From the NCBI RefSeq assembly GCF_001507595.1, contig NZ_LQBQ01000023.1, positions 186,001 through 250,000 on the forward strand: a DNA stretch of 64,000 nt, in the 5' to 3' direction. How positions within the stretch are numbered: position 1 is the first letter of the stretch; each line of letters opens with the position of its first letter. The translations under genes were made by a program, and so were the position numbers. Below are positions 29,140-38,345 of the stretch, one piece after another. The notes beneath the pieces are model-generated. The model was not told where the DNA came from. It searched no databases and saw only the letters and a program-made list of their open reading frames with translations. Origin of the DNA: Ruegeria marisrubri (lineage in GTDB: Bacteria > Pseudomonadota > Alphaproteobacteria > Rhodobacterales > Rhodobacteraceae).

Positions 29140-29969
29140 GCCAGCGCCGCCGCCCGGGTTGCGTCATCGACGTCGGGCCGTTTGCCGAACCAGCTTTCGA
29201 AACCGGGAACCGCCTGGTGCAGCAACATGCCCAGACCATCGACGGCAATGCACCCCGCCTCTTCCGCCTCGCGCAGAAGCCGGGTTTGCAACGGCGTATA
29301 GACCAGGTCCGTGACAACGGCGCCGGGTTGCAGCCCATCCAGGGGCACGCGCAGTTCCGGCTGACCGACCATGCCCAGCGAGGTGGTGTTGACGACAAGT
29401 TCCGCATCCTCGACCACGTTTCCGGCCTGCACCCAATCGACAACGGTGATGGTATCTCCGAATTCCTGCTGCAACTGCTCGGCGCGGGCGCGGGTTCGGT
29501 TGGTCAGCAGGATTTCAGGCACGCCGGCCTCGATCAACGCCGCGATCACGGCCCGAGCCGCGCCTCCGGCCCCGAAAATCACCGCGGGCCCGTCTTTGGG
29601 GTTCCAGTCCGGCGCGCCGCTGCGGAGGTTTTCCATGAAGCCGTACCCATCGGTGTTGTCGGCCCGGATCGTTCCGTCGCTTGCGAAAGTCAGCGTATTC
29701 GCCGCGCCGATCCGGCTTGCCTGCTCGGTGACGGTATCGGCGATCCGCAGGGCGGCCTCTTTGTGGGGAACCGTGACGTTTGCGCCGACGAACCCGGCCT
29801 TGGGCAAGGTGCGCAGAACCTGTTCGAGATCCTCGGGCGCCACGTCCATCGGGATGTAATGGCCCGCCAGACCGTATGTCTTCAGCCAATGCCCATGCAC
29901 CTTGGGGGACCTGGAATGCGCAATCGGATGCCCGATCACGCCGGCCAAAGGGATCCGGTTCTCTGTCAT
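29136..29969 (-). CDS. aroE: Shikimate dehydrogenase (NADP+)
   Basis: 277-residue enzyme reducing 3-dehydroshikimate in the aromatic amino-acid pathway. GVIGHPIAHSRSPKVHG binds shikimate, NVTVPHKEAAL has the catalytic lysine, DNTDGYGFM the aspartate, GAGGAARAV the NADP loop, and NRTRARAEQL the NADP-specificity basic motif. Overlaps both neighbours as ATGA. Confidence 0.96.
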   Translation of the reverse strand: MTENRIPLAGVIGHPIAHSRSPKVHGHWLKTYGLAGHYIPMDVAPEDLEQVLRTLPKAGFVGANVTVPHKEAALRIADTVTEQASRIGAANTLTFASDGTIRADNTDGYGFMENLRSGAPDWNPKDGPAVIFGAGGAARAVIAALIEAGVPEILLTNRTRARAEQLQQEFGDTITVVDWVQAGNVVEDAELVVNTTSLGMVGQPELRVPLDGLQPGAVVTDLVYTPLQTRLLREAEEAGCIAVDGLGMLLHQAVPGFESWFGKRPDVDDATRAAALA

Positions 29970-30565
29970 TGGTCGATTACCCCCTGCAAGGTCAGGAAAT
30001 GAAGCAGCTCCAGCAGGGGCATACCCAAAACGTTAAAGTAGTCCCCGTCAATGCTGGTGAACAGGCGCACGCCTTCTTCCTCGAGCTTGTAGGCGCCGAC
30101 CGCGTGGCGGATGCTGTCCCAGTTGCGGGCCACGTAGCCTTGCAGATAGGCGTCCGAACTGTCGCGCATCCGCAGGCGCACTTGTCCGACATGCCGCCAA
30201 AGCGGTTCACCGTTTCGATAGATGACCGCGGCGGACAGCAGCATGTGGCGCTTGCCGCGCATTGCCTTGAGCTGCTCCAGGGCCGCCTCGGGGCTTTCCG
30301 GTTTCGACAGCAGGCTGCCTTCGAAATCGAGAACCTGATCGCACCCCAGAACCATCGCACCGGGGGTCTTGTCGCTGATCTTGCGCGCCTTCAGCTCGGC
30401 CAGGGCATCGGCGATGTCGCGCGGTGACGCGTTTTCGGCGATCAGGGCGCGTTTTGCGGTATCCTCGTCCACGCGCGGCACCTCTTTGGTGAACGGCACC
30501 GCCGCGTTTCGCAGCAGCCGGGCGCGGATCTCGGACCCCGAAGCGAGGATCAGAGGGACAGACAT
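29966..30565 (-). CDS. maf: Maf-family nucleotide pyrophosphatase
   Basis: 199-residue Maf/YceF-like nucleoside triphosphate pyrophosphatase, proposed to remove modified or non-canonical nucleotides. LILASGSEIRARLLRNA is the family signature; GCDQVLDFEG contains the catalytic aspartate; SIDGDYFNVLGMPLLEL is the C-terminal block. ATG 30565 begins the conserved region. First gene of the operon running left from the putative origin; a perfect DnaA-box-like 9-mer overlaps its start codon. Confidence 0.93.
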   Translation of the reverse strand: MSVPLILASGSEIRARLLRNAAVPFTKEVPRVDEDTAKRALIAENASPRDIADALAELKARKISDKTPGAMVLGCDQVLDFEGSLLSKPESPEAALEQLKAMRGKRHMLLSAAVIYRNGEPLWRHVGQVRLRMRDSSDAYLQGYVARNWDSIRHAVGAYKLEEEGVRLFTSIDGDYFNVLGMPLLELLHFLTLQGVIDQ

Positions 30566-30573
30566 GTGGAAAA
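30565..30573 (-). other. DnaA-box-like 9-mer (TTTTCCACA)
   Basis: On the minus strand TTTTCCACA matches the E. coli consensus TTWTNCACA at all positions. It overlaps the first base of the maf start codon, at the left edge of the gene-free segment. Confidence 0.5.
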
Positions 30574-30607
30574 CCCCGTGGGCAAGTGAATGAACGGTCC
30601 AGAACGG

Positions 30608-30635
30608 TTTGTATGGTTTTCCGGTTGACACGCAA
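30608..30635 (-). promoter_or_regulatory. Possible promoter of the maf operon
   Basis: Minus strand: TTGCGT (30635-30630), 16-base spacer, TACAAA (30613-30608), about 43 bases before the maf ATG. Moderate match only. Confidence 0.35.
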
Positions 30636-30745
30636 CCCCGGCGTTTTCGGGAAATTGATGCTCGAGTCGCTCTGTATCCGCCCATACGGGACAAGGATAA
30701 CTCGGCCATTCTGGAAAAAGAGGATACTCGAAAACTGTCCACGAG

Positions 30746-30754
30746 TTATCCACG
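30746..30754 (+). other. DnaA-box-like 9-mer (TTATCCACG)
   Basis: Eight of nine bases match TTATCCACA. A second, weaker box CTGTCCACG ends 3 bases upstream in the same orientation. Confidence 0.55.
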
Positions 30755-30970
30755 GAAAAGCGGAGCTATCAACCGTATAAGTTATTGTTTTTCAATACCT
30801 TTGATTGGTTCTTCAACATGCCGGGGAAATCGCCCGGCCGGCTCGTCCACCTGGGGAAAACCTGCCGACAAAAAAGTAATCCACGGATTTTGTCCCCCCT
30901 ACAAAACCATCATCCTTTTTCTTTTCTTTCTTTTTTATTAGGGAGGGCCTGTCCAAACGAGAGATCCCGG

Positions 30971-31420
30971 ATGACCGACCTTCTTTACACGCTGTACCCT
31001 TGGGTGAAGTCGCTCCATGTCATGGCCGTGATCTCGTGGATGGCCGGTCTGTTCTATCTGCCCAGGCTGTATGTCTATCATGTCGAGCAGGCGCAGAAGG
31101 TCGAAGGCGCGCCCAGGATCTTCCTTGAAATGGAAGAGAAGCTTTTGCGGGTGATCATGCGCCCGGCGATGGTCGTATCCTGGGCTTGCGGGCTGATCAT
31201 GGTCTTCACGCCGGGCATCGTGGACTGGCAATGGGCGTGGCCCTGGGCCAAGGGGGCAGCCGTGATCGCGATGACCTGGTTCCATCACTGGCTGATGGCG
31301 CGGCGCAAGGATTTCCTGGAAGGGCGCAACAGGCTGTCAGGCCGCCAGTATCGCATGATGAACGAGGTTCCGACCGTTTTGATGATCGTGATCGTTCTGG
31401 CGGTCATCGTGAAGTTCTGA
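30971..31420 (+). CDS. hemJ: Protoporphyrinogen IX oxidase HemJ
   Basis: 149-residue four-helix membrane protein that oxidises protoporphyrinogen IX in heme biosynthesis. WVKSLHVMAVISWMAGLFYLP carries the conserved histidine, followed by RLYVYH and, later, KGAAVIAMTWFHHWLM; these histidines and nearby arginines and lysines are typical of HemJ. ATG 30971 is chosen because the membrane domain begins there; the upstream reading frame lies in the origin segment. First gene to the right of the candidate oriC. Confidence 0.94.
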   Translation: MTDLLYTLYPWVKSLHVMAVISWMAGLFYLPRLYVYHVEQAQKVEGAPRIFLEMEEKLLRVIMRPAMVVSWACGLIMVFTPGIVDWQWAWPWAKGAAVIAMTWFHHWLMARRKDFLEGRNRLSGRQYRMMNEVPTVLMIVIVLAVIVKF

Positions 31421-31427
31421 GCCGGGT

Positions 31428-31456
31428 TTGACTCCGCGCCTGCGCTCTCTTATGTA
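31428..31456 (+). promoter_or_regulatory. Predicted sigma-70 promoter of rho
   Basis: TTGACT at 31428-31433, exact 17-base spacer, TATGTA at 31451-31456. It leaves a leader of about 80 bases before the rho ATG at 31545, which might support autoregulation of Rho as seen elsewhere. Confidence 0.6.
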
Positions 31457-31544
31457 GGGAGGAACGCGCCCGTCCGGGCGATGTGTCTTCCTGTTCGAAA
31501 TTCTCATCCATGCCGCTGAACCTGCGGCCAAGGGTCTTATCATC

Positions 31545-32816
31545 ATGACAACCGAAACCCTGAACCTGTCCGATCTCAAGGCGAAGAGCCCGCAAGACCT
31601 TCTGGCCATGGCCGAAGAGCTCGAGATCGAAAACGCCTCGACCATGCGCAAGGGCGAGATGATGTTCCAGATTCTGCGCGAACGCGCGGATGAGGGCTGG
31701 ACCGTGGGCGGTGACGGCGTGCTTGAGGTGCTGCAGGACGGCTTCGGGTTCCTGCGCTCTCCCGAGGCGAACTATCTGCCCGGCCCGGATGACATCTACG
31801 TCTCGCCCGAGATGATCCGCCAGTATTCGCTGCGCACCGGCGATACGGTCGAAGGCGAGATCAAGGCCCCCGAAGAGAACGAGCGCTACTTCGCGCTGAC
31901 CAAGGTCACCAAGATCAACTTCGAGGACCCGGAAAAGGCCAAGCACAAGATCCTGTTCGACAACCTGACGCCTCTCTATCCCAACGAGCGGCTGAAGATG
32001 GAGATCGAGGATCCCACCATCAAGGACAAGTCGGCCCGGGTCATCGACCTGGTGGCGCCGATCGGCAAGGGCCAGCGTTCGCTGATCGTGGCGCCGCCGC
32101 GGACCGGTAAGACGGTGATCCTGCAGAACATCGCGCACTCGATCGAAAAGAACCATCCTGAGTGCTACCTGATCGTCCTGCTGATCGACGAACGCCCCGA
32201 AGAGGTGACCGACATGCAGCGCTCGGTGAAGGGCGAGGTGGTGTCCTCGACCTTTGACGAACCGGCGTCGCGCCACGTGGCCGTGTCGGAAATGGTGATC
32301 GAAAAAGCCAAGCGTCTGGTCGAGCATAAACGAGATGTTGTTATCCTTCTCGACTCGATCACAAGACTTGGTAGGGCCTTCAACACCGTGGTGCCGTCCT
32401 CGGGCAAGGTTCTGACCGGCGGTGTGGACGCCAACGCGCTGCAGCGGCCCAAGCGGTTCTTTGGCGCGGCCCGGAACATCGAAGAGGGCGGTTCGCTGAC
32501 CATCATCGCCACCGCGCTGATCGACACCGGCAGCCGGATGGACGAGGTGATCTTCGAAGAGTTCAAGGGCACCGGCAACTCGGAAATCGTTCTGGACCGC
32601 AAGATCGCCGACAAGCGCGTCTTCCCGGCCATCGACATTCTCAAGTCGGGCACCCGGAAAGAGGACCTGCTGGTCAACAAGGCCGATCTGCAGAAGACCT
32701 TCGTGCTGCGCCGGATCCTCAACCCGATGGGCACCACCGACGCGATCGAGTTCCTGCTGTCGAAACTGAAACAGACCAAGACCAACTCCGAGTTCTTCGA
32801 TTCGATGAACACCTGA
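31545..32816 (+). CDS. rho: Transcription termination factor Rho
   Basis: 423-residue hexameric RNA-dependent helicase. The N-terminal domain has [21 protein letters not shown] and the cold-shock-like RNA-binding [16 protein letters not shown]. The ATPase domain has Walker [24 protein letters not shown], Walker [13 protein letters not shown], and the secondary RNA-binding Q/R loops ([11 protein letters not shown]). C-terminal [17 protein letters not shown]. Its own promoter lies just downstream of hemJ. Confidence 0.98.
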   Translation: MTTETLNLSDLKAKSPQDLLAMAEELEIENASTMRKGEMMFQILRERADEGWTVGGDGVLEVLQDGFGFLRSPEANYLPGPDDIYVSPEMIRQYSLRTGDTVEGEIKAPEENERYFALTKVTKINFEDPEKAKHKILFDNLTPLYPNERLKMEIEDPTIKDKSARVIDLVAPIGKGQRSLIVAPPRTGKTVILQNIAHSIEKNHPECYLIVLLIDERPEEVTDMQRSVKGEVVSSTFDEPASRHVAVSEMVIEKAKRLVEHKRDVVILLDSITRLGRAFNTVVPSSGKVLTGGVDANALQRPKRFFGAARNIEEGGSLTIIATALIDTGSRMDEVIFEEFKGTGNSEIVLDRKIADKRVFPAIDILKSGTRKEDLLVNKADLQKTFVLRRILNPMGTTDAIEFLLSKLKQTKTNSEFFDSMNT

Positions 32817-32847
32817 GGCCGTCTCGGGACATAGGCGAGGCCTTCGA

Positions 32848-34134
32848 ATGGACACGATCTTTGCCTTGGCCAGCGCGCAGGGCAAGGCAGGGGTGGCGGT
32901 GATACGCCTCTCTGGCCCCCAGGCGCATGAGGCGGCCGCCGTGCTTGCCGGACCGGGCCTGAAGGGCCGCGGGATGCATCTGCGTACCCTGAGGGCACCG
33001 GACGGCGAAAGGTTGGACGAAGGCCTGGTTCTGACCTTTCAGGCGCCTGCGAGCTTTACCGGCGAGGATGTGGCGGAGTTGCAGATCCACGGCAGCACCG
33101 CCGCGGTGAACGCTGTTCTGCGCTGCCTGTCGGAACTGGACGGGGTGCGCATGGCCGAACCCGGAGAGTTCACGCGCCGGGCGCTGGAGAACGGCAAGAT
33201 GGACCTGGCGCAGGTCGAAGGCCTGGCCGATCTGATCGACGCGGAAACCGAGGCGCAGCGCCGGCAGGCGCAGGCGGTTCTGGCTGGCGAACTCGGGCAG
33301 CTCGCCGAGCGCTGGCGCAAGGATCTGATCCGCGCCGCGTCGCTTCTGGAGGCGGTGATTGATTTTGCCGACGAGGAAGTGCCTACCGACGTCACCCCCG
33401 AAGTGCGGTCTCTGGTTTCCGGCGTCATGGCCGATCTGGAGCGCGAGGTGGCTGGGGTCAGGATCGCCGAGCGGATCCGGACCGGGTTCGAGGTTGCCAT
33501 CGTCGGCCCGCCGAATGCGGGGAAATCCACGCTTCTCAACGCTCTGGCCGGGCGCGAGGCGGCCATTACGTCGGAATATGCCGGAACGACGCGGGATGTG
33601 ATCGAGGTTCGCATGGACCTTGCTGGCCTGCCTGTCACGCTGCTGGACACCGCCGGACTGCGTGAGACCAGCGATCATGTCGAAGGCCTGGGAATCGCCC
33701 TGGCACGTCAAAGGGCGGAATCGGCGGATCTGCGGGTCTTTCTGGCAGAGACGGTGGATGGGCTTGGAATCGCCTTTCAGGACGGCGATATCCATGTTCT
33801 GCCAAAAGCCGATTTGCGCGACGAGGCGGGAAACGCGATTTCCGGGCAGACCGGTGCGGGGATAGATCGGCTGATTTCCCAGATTTCGTGTGTTCTGACC
33901 GAAAGAACCACAACTTCTGGTATTGCGACGCGGGAACGGCATCGGCAAGCGATGAAAAAGGCGCTGACGGCCTTGGGCGAGGGGTTAGGCGTTCTGGAAT
34001 CCGGGCCGGATATGTATGATATCGCCGCAGAAGAGCTGAGAACAGCGATCCGGGCCTTGGAATCACTGGTGGGCAGAATAGATGTCGAGAACTTGCTGGA
34101 CGAGATTTTCGCAAGTTTCTGCCTCGGGAAGTAA
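32848..34134 (+). CDS. mnmE: tRNA modification GTPase MnmE
   Basis: 428-residue GTPase that with MnmG builds 5-carboxymethylaminomethyl-uridine at U34 of certain tRNAs. The N-terminal folate-binding domain ([22 protein letters not shown]) is followed by a helical domain and a G domain: G1 [12 protein letters not shown], switch EYAGTTRD, G3 DTAGLRET. It ends in the diagnostic FCLGK motif (C-x-GK). Followed 12 bases later by the MnmG coding region, its partner. Confidence 0.97.
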   Translation: MDTIFALASAQGKAGVAVIRLSGPQAHEAAAVLAGPGLKGRGMHLRTLRAPDGERLDEGLVLTFQAPASFTGEDVAELQIHGSTAAVNAVLRCLSELDGVRMAEPGEFTRRALENGKMDLAQVEGLADLIDAETEAQRRQAQAVLAGELGQLAERWRKDLIRAASLLEAVIDFADEEVPTDVTPEVRSLVSGVMADLEREVAGVRIAERIRTGFEVAIVGPPNAGKSTLLNALAGREAAITSEYAGTTRDVIEVRMDLAGLPVTLLDTAGLRETSDHVEGLGIALARQRAESADLRVFLAETVDGLGIAFQDGDIHVLPKADLRDEAGNAISGQTGAGIDRLISQISCVLTERTTTSGIATRERHRQAMKKALTALGEGLGVLESGPDMYDIAAEELRTAIRALESLVGRIDVENLLDEIFASFCLGK

Positions 34135-34138
34135 GGAG

Positions 34139-34154
34139 TGTTTCACGTGAAACA
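34139..34154. other. parS centromere site 1
   Basis: TGTTTCACGTGAAACA, a perfect 16 bp palindrome identical to the widespread chromosomal parS consensus bound by ParB. It sits across the mnmG ribosome site and start: the GTG at 34147 is within its CACGTG core. About 3.4 kb from the candidate oriC. Confidence 0.93.
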
Positions 34155-36015
34155 TTCACAATTCGATGTCGCGGTGATCGGGGCCGGCCATGCCGGAACC
34201 GAGGCGGCGCATGCCGCTGCCAGGATGGGTGCGCAAACCGCGCTGATCACCCTGTCGGAAAACGACATCGGCGTGATGTCCTGCAACCCGGCGATTGGCG
34301 GCCTGGGAAAAGGGCATCTGGTCCGCGAGATCGATGCCATGGATGGCGTCATGGGCCGGGTCGCCGACCGCGCCGGCATCCAGTTCCGCCTGCTCAACCG
34401 CAGAAAGGGCCCGGCCGTGCAGGGGCCGCGGGCACAGGCCGACCGCGCGCTTTATCGCGCGGCGATGTTGCAGGAAACCGTTGGTCGTCCGAATCTGTCG
34501 ATCATCACCGGAGAGGTGACCGACTTCCTGATGGCGGGAGATCGAGTTGCGGGTGTGATTCTGGCAGATGGCTCGGAAATTCCAGCGAAAACGGTGATCC
34601 TGACCTCGGGGACCTTCTTGCGTGGCGTCATTCATATCGGCGATGTTTCGCGCCCGGGTGGACGCATGGGAGACCGGCCTTCGGTCAGATTGGCCGAGCG
34701 GCTGGACAGTTTCGATCTGCCGACCGCGCGCCTCAAGACAGGAACACCCCCGCGGCTGGATGGGCGAACCATCGACTGGTCGGTCCTGGAACGCCAGGAA
34801 GGGGACGAAGAGCCGACGCTGTTCTCGTTCATGTCCAGGTCCGTCGTCGCGCCTCAGATCGCCTGCGGAATCACGCATACCAATGCCAGAACGCATGAGA
34901 TCATCGAACAGAACCTGTCCCGGTCGGCCATGTATGGTGGGCATATCGAAGGGGTAGGCCCAAGATATTGTCCATCGATCGAAGATAAGATCGTCCGTTT
35001 TGCCGACAAGGACTCGCATCAGGTGTTTCTGGAGCCCGAAGGCGTGAATGACCACACGGTCTATCCGAACGGGATTTCGACCTCTCTGCCGGAAGACGTC
35101 CAGCTGGAATATGTCCGGTCGATCAAGGGATTGGAAAACGCGGAAATTCTGCAGCCGGGTTACGCGATCGAGTACGACTATTTCGATCCGCGCATTCTGA
35201 CGCCGCGCCTGTCCTTGCCGCAGATCCCGGGCCTTTACCTGGCTGGTCAGATCAACGGCACGACGGGCTATGAGGAGGCTGCCGCGCAGGGATTGGTCGC
35301 GGGGCTCAATGCGGCCTTGGAGGTCAGGGGGGCCGATCCGCTGCATTTCACGCGATCGAACAGCTATATCGGCGTCATGATTGACGATCTGACGACGCGA
35401 GGAGTCGCCGAGCCATATCGAATGTTCACCTCGCGGGCCGAATTCCGCTTGTCGCTGCGCGCCGACAATGCCGACCAAAGACTGACGCCGACCGGGATTT
35501 CGATTGGCTGCGTCGAAGAGGCGCGAAAGGCCGAATTTTCCGTGAAAATGGAGCGATTGGAGGCGGCCAAGGCCCGTCTGACGGCTGAAACATACACGCC
35601 GCGTCAGATTCGGGAGGTTGGCATCGAGGTCAACCAGGACGGAACGCGGCGGGACGGAATGGCCCTTCTGGCCTTCCCGAAAGTGGAGTTCGAGCACCTG
35701 ATTCCCCTGATCGAAGGATTGTCGGACGTGGATGAAGAGATCCGCCGGCAGCTGGAGCGGGATGCGATGTATGCGAACTACATCGCGCGGCAGCAGCGGG
35801 ATGTCGAAGCGATGAAGAGGGATGAAGCCTATGAAATCCCAGACGATTTCGATTATGATTCGCTGGAAGGGCTGTCAAACGAGGTGAAGCAGAAGCTATC
35901 CCTCGCGAGGCCGGGCAATATTGCACAGGCCGGCCGTGTTGAGGGGGTTACTCCGGCGGCGCTTACCTTGATTCTGGCGCGCCTCAGGCGAGATCTGAAG
36001 GTGCGCAACGCATGA
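34147..36015 (+). CDS. mnmG: tRNA uridine-5-carboxymethylaminomethyl(34) synthesis enzyme MnmG (GidA)
   Basis: 622-residue FAD enzyme, partner of MnmE. FAD-binding [18 protein letters not shown] at the N-terminus, [48 protein letters not shown], and the C-terminal helical domain ending [10 protein letters not shown]. Start choice: an in-frame GTG at 34138 overlaps the only Shine-Dalgarno (AAGGAG, 34133-34138), whereas GTG 34147 is 8 bases downstream of it, so 34147 is favoured. The parS palindrome covers this start. Confidence 0.95.
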   Translation: MKHSQFDVAVIGAGHAGTEAAHAAARMGAQTALITLSENDIGVMSCNPAIGGLGKGHLVREIDAMDGVMGRVADRAGIQFRLLNRRKGPAVQGPRAQADRALYRAAMLQETVGRPNLSIITGEVTDFLMAGDRVAGVILADGSEIPAKTVILTSGTFLRGVIHIGDVSRPGGRMGDRPSVRLAERLDSFDLPTARLKTGTPPRLDGRTIDWSVLERQEGDEEPTLFSFMSRSVVAPQIACGITHTNARTHEIIEQNLSRSAMYGGHIEGVGPRYCPSIEDKIVRFADKDSHQVFLEPEGVNDHTVYPNGISTSLPEDVQLEYVRSIKGLENAEILQPGYAIEYDYFDPRILTPRLSLPQIPGLYLAGQINGTTGYEEAAAQGLVAGLNAALEVRGADPLHFTRSNSYIGVMIDDLTTRGVAEPYRMFTSRAEFRLSLRADNADQRLTPTGISIGCVEEARKAEFSVKMERLEAAKARLTAETYTPRQIREVGIEVNQDGTRRDGMALLAFPKVEFEHLIPLIEGLSDVDEEIRRQLERDAMYANYIARQQRDVEAMKRDEAYEIPDDFDYDSLEGLSNEVKQKLSLARPGNIAQAGRVEGVTPAALTLILARLRRDLKVRNA

Positions 36016-36635
36016 CACCGGAACAACTCGCCGGGTTTTCCGATCTCGATGTTTCACGTGAAACATTCGATCGCCTGACGGTTTTCGCCACGCTGCTGGA
36101 GCGGTGGAACCCACGGATCAACCTTGTCTCCCGAAACAGTCTGAAAGATTTATGGACCCGACACATACTTGATTCCGTTCAGGTTTTCCGTTGTGTCGAG
36201 GCAAAGGGTCATTGGGTGGACCTGGGCAGCGGTGGCGGCTTTCCTGGAATGGTTTGCGCAATCATGGCTGCAGAGGAAGCCCCGGACGCCCATTTCACGC
36301 TTGTCGAAAGCGACCAGAGAAAAGCGGCGTTTCTTCGCAGTGCCGCGCGCGAGTGCAGAGCGAAATGCACGGTCCTGAGTCGGCGAATCGAGAAGATCGC
36401 CCCCTTGGAGGCAGACATTCTTTCGGCTCGGGCCCTGGCGGATCTGACGGTTCTTTTGTCCTATTGCGACAGGCATTTGCGGGATACCGGCGTGGCGCTG
36501 TTTCCGAAAGGCGCCACATGGGAAAAAGAGGTCGCCGAAGCGCGCAAACAATGGAATTTCGCCGCCGAGCCGATTACTAGTTTAACGGAGCCCCAGGCGG
36601 TTATCCTGAAAATCAAAGGAGTGTCACGTGGTTGA
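36012..36635 (+). CDS. rsmG: 16S rRNA (guanine(527)-N(7))-methyltransferase RsmG (GidB)
   Basis: 207-residue methyltransferase forming m7G527 of 16S rRNA; loss gives low-level streptomycin resistance. [16 protein letters not shown] and [17 protein letters not shown] (SAM loop) are diagnostic. The peptide DVSRETF at residues 13-19 is encoded by a parS palindrome. ATG 36012 overlaps the mnmG stop (ATGA); the end overlaps the parA start. Confidence 0.96.
   Translation: MTPEQLAGFSDLDVSRETFDRLTVFATLLERWNPRINLVSRNSLKDLWTRHILDSVQVFRCVEAKGHWVDLGSGGGFPGMVCAIMAAEEAPDAHFTLVESDQRKAAFLRSAARECRAKCTVLSRRIEKIAPLEADILSARALADLTVLLSYCDRHLRDTGVALFPKGATWEKEVAEARKQWNFAAEPITSLTEPQAVILKIKGVSRG
36050..36065. other. 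parS centromere site 2 (inside rsmG)
   Basis: Second exact copy of TGTTTCACGTGAAACA, within codons for DVSRET of rsmG. It shares 19 bases with site 1 (the palindrome plus TTC) and lies 1.9 kb from it and about 560 bp before parA. Confidence 0.93.
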
Positions 36636-37431
36636 TCTGTCCCGTCCTTCGGCCCCCCGGATCGTAGCGGTTGCGAACCAGAAGGGCGGCGTGGGAAAGA
36701 CCACGACGGCGATCAACCTTGCGGCGGGGCTGGTCGAGTGTGGTTGCCGGGTGCTGGTCGTGGACCTGGATCCGCAAGGCAACGCGTCCACGGGATTGGG
36801 CGTCGAGGACCGGGACTGGACGACTTATGACCTGGTGATCGACGACGCACTGCTGGAGGCGGTCATTCAAGAGACCGAGATCGACGGGCTTTACATCATT
36901 CCCTCAACGGTGGATCTCAGCTCGGCGGATATCGAGCTGATTTCGAACGAAAAGCGCAGTTTTCTGCTGCACGATGCCTTGCGGCAAACCGGGATGGACG
37001 CGTTTCGGTTCGATTATATCCTGATCGACTGCCCGCCGTCGCTGAACCTGTTGACGGTGAACGCAATGGTTGCGGCCGATTCAGTCCTTATTCCGCTGCA
37101 AAGCGAGTTCTTCGCCTTGGAGGGGTTGTCGCAGCTGATGTTGACGGTTCGCGAGGTCCGGCAGACCGCCAATCCGGACCTGAGAATCGAAGGTGTTGTG
37201 TTGACTATGTTCGACAACCGCAACAACTTGTCCCGTCAGGTCGAGAAAGACGCCCGTGACAATCTGGGAGAGATGGTATTTAAAACCAAGATACCCAGGA
37301 ATGTCCGGGTCAGCGAAGCGCCATCCTACGCGTTACCGGTTCTGCAATACGACTCGGGCTCTTTGGGCGCGATGGCCTACAGGCATCTGGCACGCGAAAT
37401 GTTGCAGAAACACAGGAAAATGGCCGCTTGA
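36628..37431 (+). CDS. parA: Chromosome partitioning ATPase ParA
   Basis: 267-residue deviant-Walker ATPase that moves ParB-parS complexes to opposite poles. NQKGGVGKTTTAINLAAGL contains the signature lysine pair; VVDLDPQGNAS is motif A' and LIDCPPSLNLLTVNAM Walker B. GTG start at 36628 with AAAGGAG upstream, overlapping the rsmG stop by 8 bases. Forms an operon with parB, 20 bp downstream. Confidence 0.97.
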   Translation: MVDLSRPSAPRIVAVANQKGGVGKTTTAINLAAGLVECGCRVLVVDLDPQGNASTGLGVEDRDWTTYDLVIDDALLEAVIQETEIDGLYIIPSTVDLSSADIELISNEKRSFLLHDALRQTGMDAFRFDYILIDCPPSLNLLTVNAMVAADSVLIPLQSEFFALEGLSQLMLTVREVRQTANPDLRIEGVVLTMFDNRNNLSRQVEKDARDNLGEMVFKTKIPRNVRVSEAPSYALPVLQYDSGSLGAMAYRHLAREMLQKHRKMAA

Positions 37432-37451
37432 ACGGCGGATAGGGGGCTGAG

Positions 37452-38345
37452 GTGAGCGTCAAGAAAGGCAAATCGAGGGGATTGGGCCGGGGGCTGTCCG
37501 CGCTGATGGCGGATGTTGCACAGGATACCGCGGCGGCTTCGGTTGAACCCAGACGCCCCGACATGCGGGTTCCGATCGAAAAGGTCAGGGCCAACCCCAA
37601 TCAGCCGCGCCGGACGTTTTCGCAGGATCAGCTTGATGAGCTGGCCGCCTCGATCAAGGAAAAGGGTATCATTCAGCCGCTGATCGTGCGCCCGGTGGCG
37701 GGTGGAGAGTATGAGATCGTTGCCGGCGAGCGCCGTTGGCGCGCGGCGCAGTTGGCGCAATTGCATGAAATCCCGGTTCTCGTGCGGGAATTCGACGATA
37801 CCGAGGTTCTCGAGGTCGCGATCATCGAGAATATTCAGCGGGCCGACCTGAATGCGGTCGAAGAGGCGGCCGGCTACAAGCAGTTGATGGAACGATTCGG
37901 CCATACGCAGGAAAAACTCGCGGAGGCCTTGGGCAAAAGCCGCAGCCATATCGCGAACCTGCTGCGTCTCTTGTCCTTGCCGAAGGACGTTCAGGCGCTT
38001 GTCGTCGAGGGAAAGCTGTCTGCAGGCCACGCACGCGCCCTGATCACGGCGGAAAACCCGTCTGAACTGGCCCGAATCGTCGTTCGGGATGGGTTGTCTG
38101 TTCGCCAGACCGAGGCCTTGGTGAAAAAACAACAGAACCGTGGGGGTGAAGCGGGGCCTGCGCGTTCCAGTTCGCCGTCTTCTGCAAAGGATGCGGATAC
38201 ACGGGCGCTGGAAAAGGATCTGTCGGCCATTCTGGCGATGAAGGTCGTGATCAACCACAAGCCGGGCACCGAGACCGGGCAGGTGGTCTTGACCTACGAG
38301 AACCTCGATCAGCTGGACGATCTCTGCGCCAAGCTCAGCCGTTAG
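37452..38345 (+). CDS. parB: Chromosome partitioning CTPase/DNA-binding protein ParB
   Basis: 297-residue CTP-dependent clamp that loads at parS. RGLGRGLSALMAD near the N-terminus, the CTP-binding GERRWRAAQLAQL and ENIQRADLNAVEEA, a helix-turn-helix (TQEKLAEALGKSRSHIANLLRLLSLP region), and a C-terminal dimerisation domain. GTG start at 37452. Its targets, two parS sites, lie upstream in mnmG and rsmG. The 3' end overlaps the convergent ybaN gene by 11 bases. Confidence 0.97.
   Translation: MSVKKGKSRGLGRGLSALMADVAQDTAAASVEPRRPDMRVPIEKVRANPNQPRRTFSQDQLDELAASIKEKGIIQPLIVRPVAGGEYEIVAGERRWRAAQLAQLHEIPVLVREFDDTEVLEVAIIENIQRADLNAVEEAAGYKQLMERFGHTQEKLAEALGKSRSHIANLLRLLSLPKDVQALVVEGKLSAGHARALITAENPSELARIVVRDGLSVRQTEALVKKQQNRGGEAGPARSSSPSSAKDADTRALEKDLSAILAMKVVINHKPGTETGQVVLTYENLDQLDDLCAKLSR

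Larger units (their letters stand above)
30566..30970. other. Candidate chromosomal replication origin (oriC)
   Basis: 405 bp without a supportable gene, between outward-reading maf and hemJ operons. It contains 9-mers close to TTATCCACA: TTTTCCACA (30565-30573, minus), TTTTCCAGA (30710-30718, minus), TTATCCACG (30746-30754, plus), TTTTCCCCA (30852-30860, minus), TAATCCACG (30877-30885, plus), plus weaker CTGTCCACG (30735) and TCGTCCACC (30843). AT-rich stretches at about 30767-30812 and a pyrimidine run at 30909-30940 could be the unwinding element. In alphaproteobacteria the origin lies in this gene neighbourhood, and parS/parAB follow on the right. Confidence 0.72.

Noticed and set aside
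30625-30660. Promoter based on the perfect TTGACA at 30625
   Set aside because: No acceptable -10 element lies 16-19 bases downstream.
36619-36634. Third parS site at the parA start
   Set aside because: It shares the CACGTG core but only about 10 of 16 positions match.
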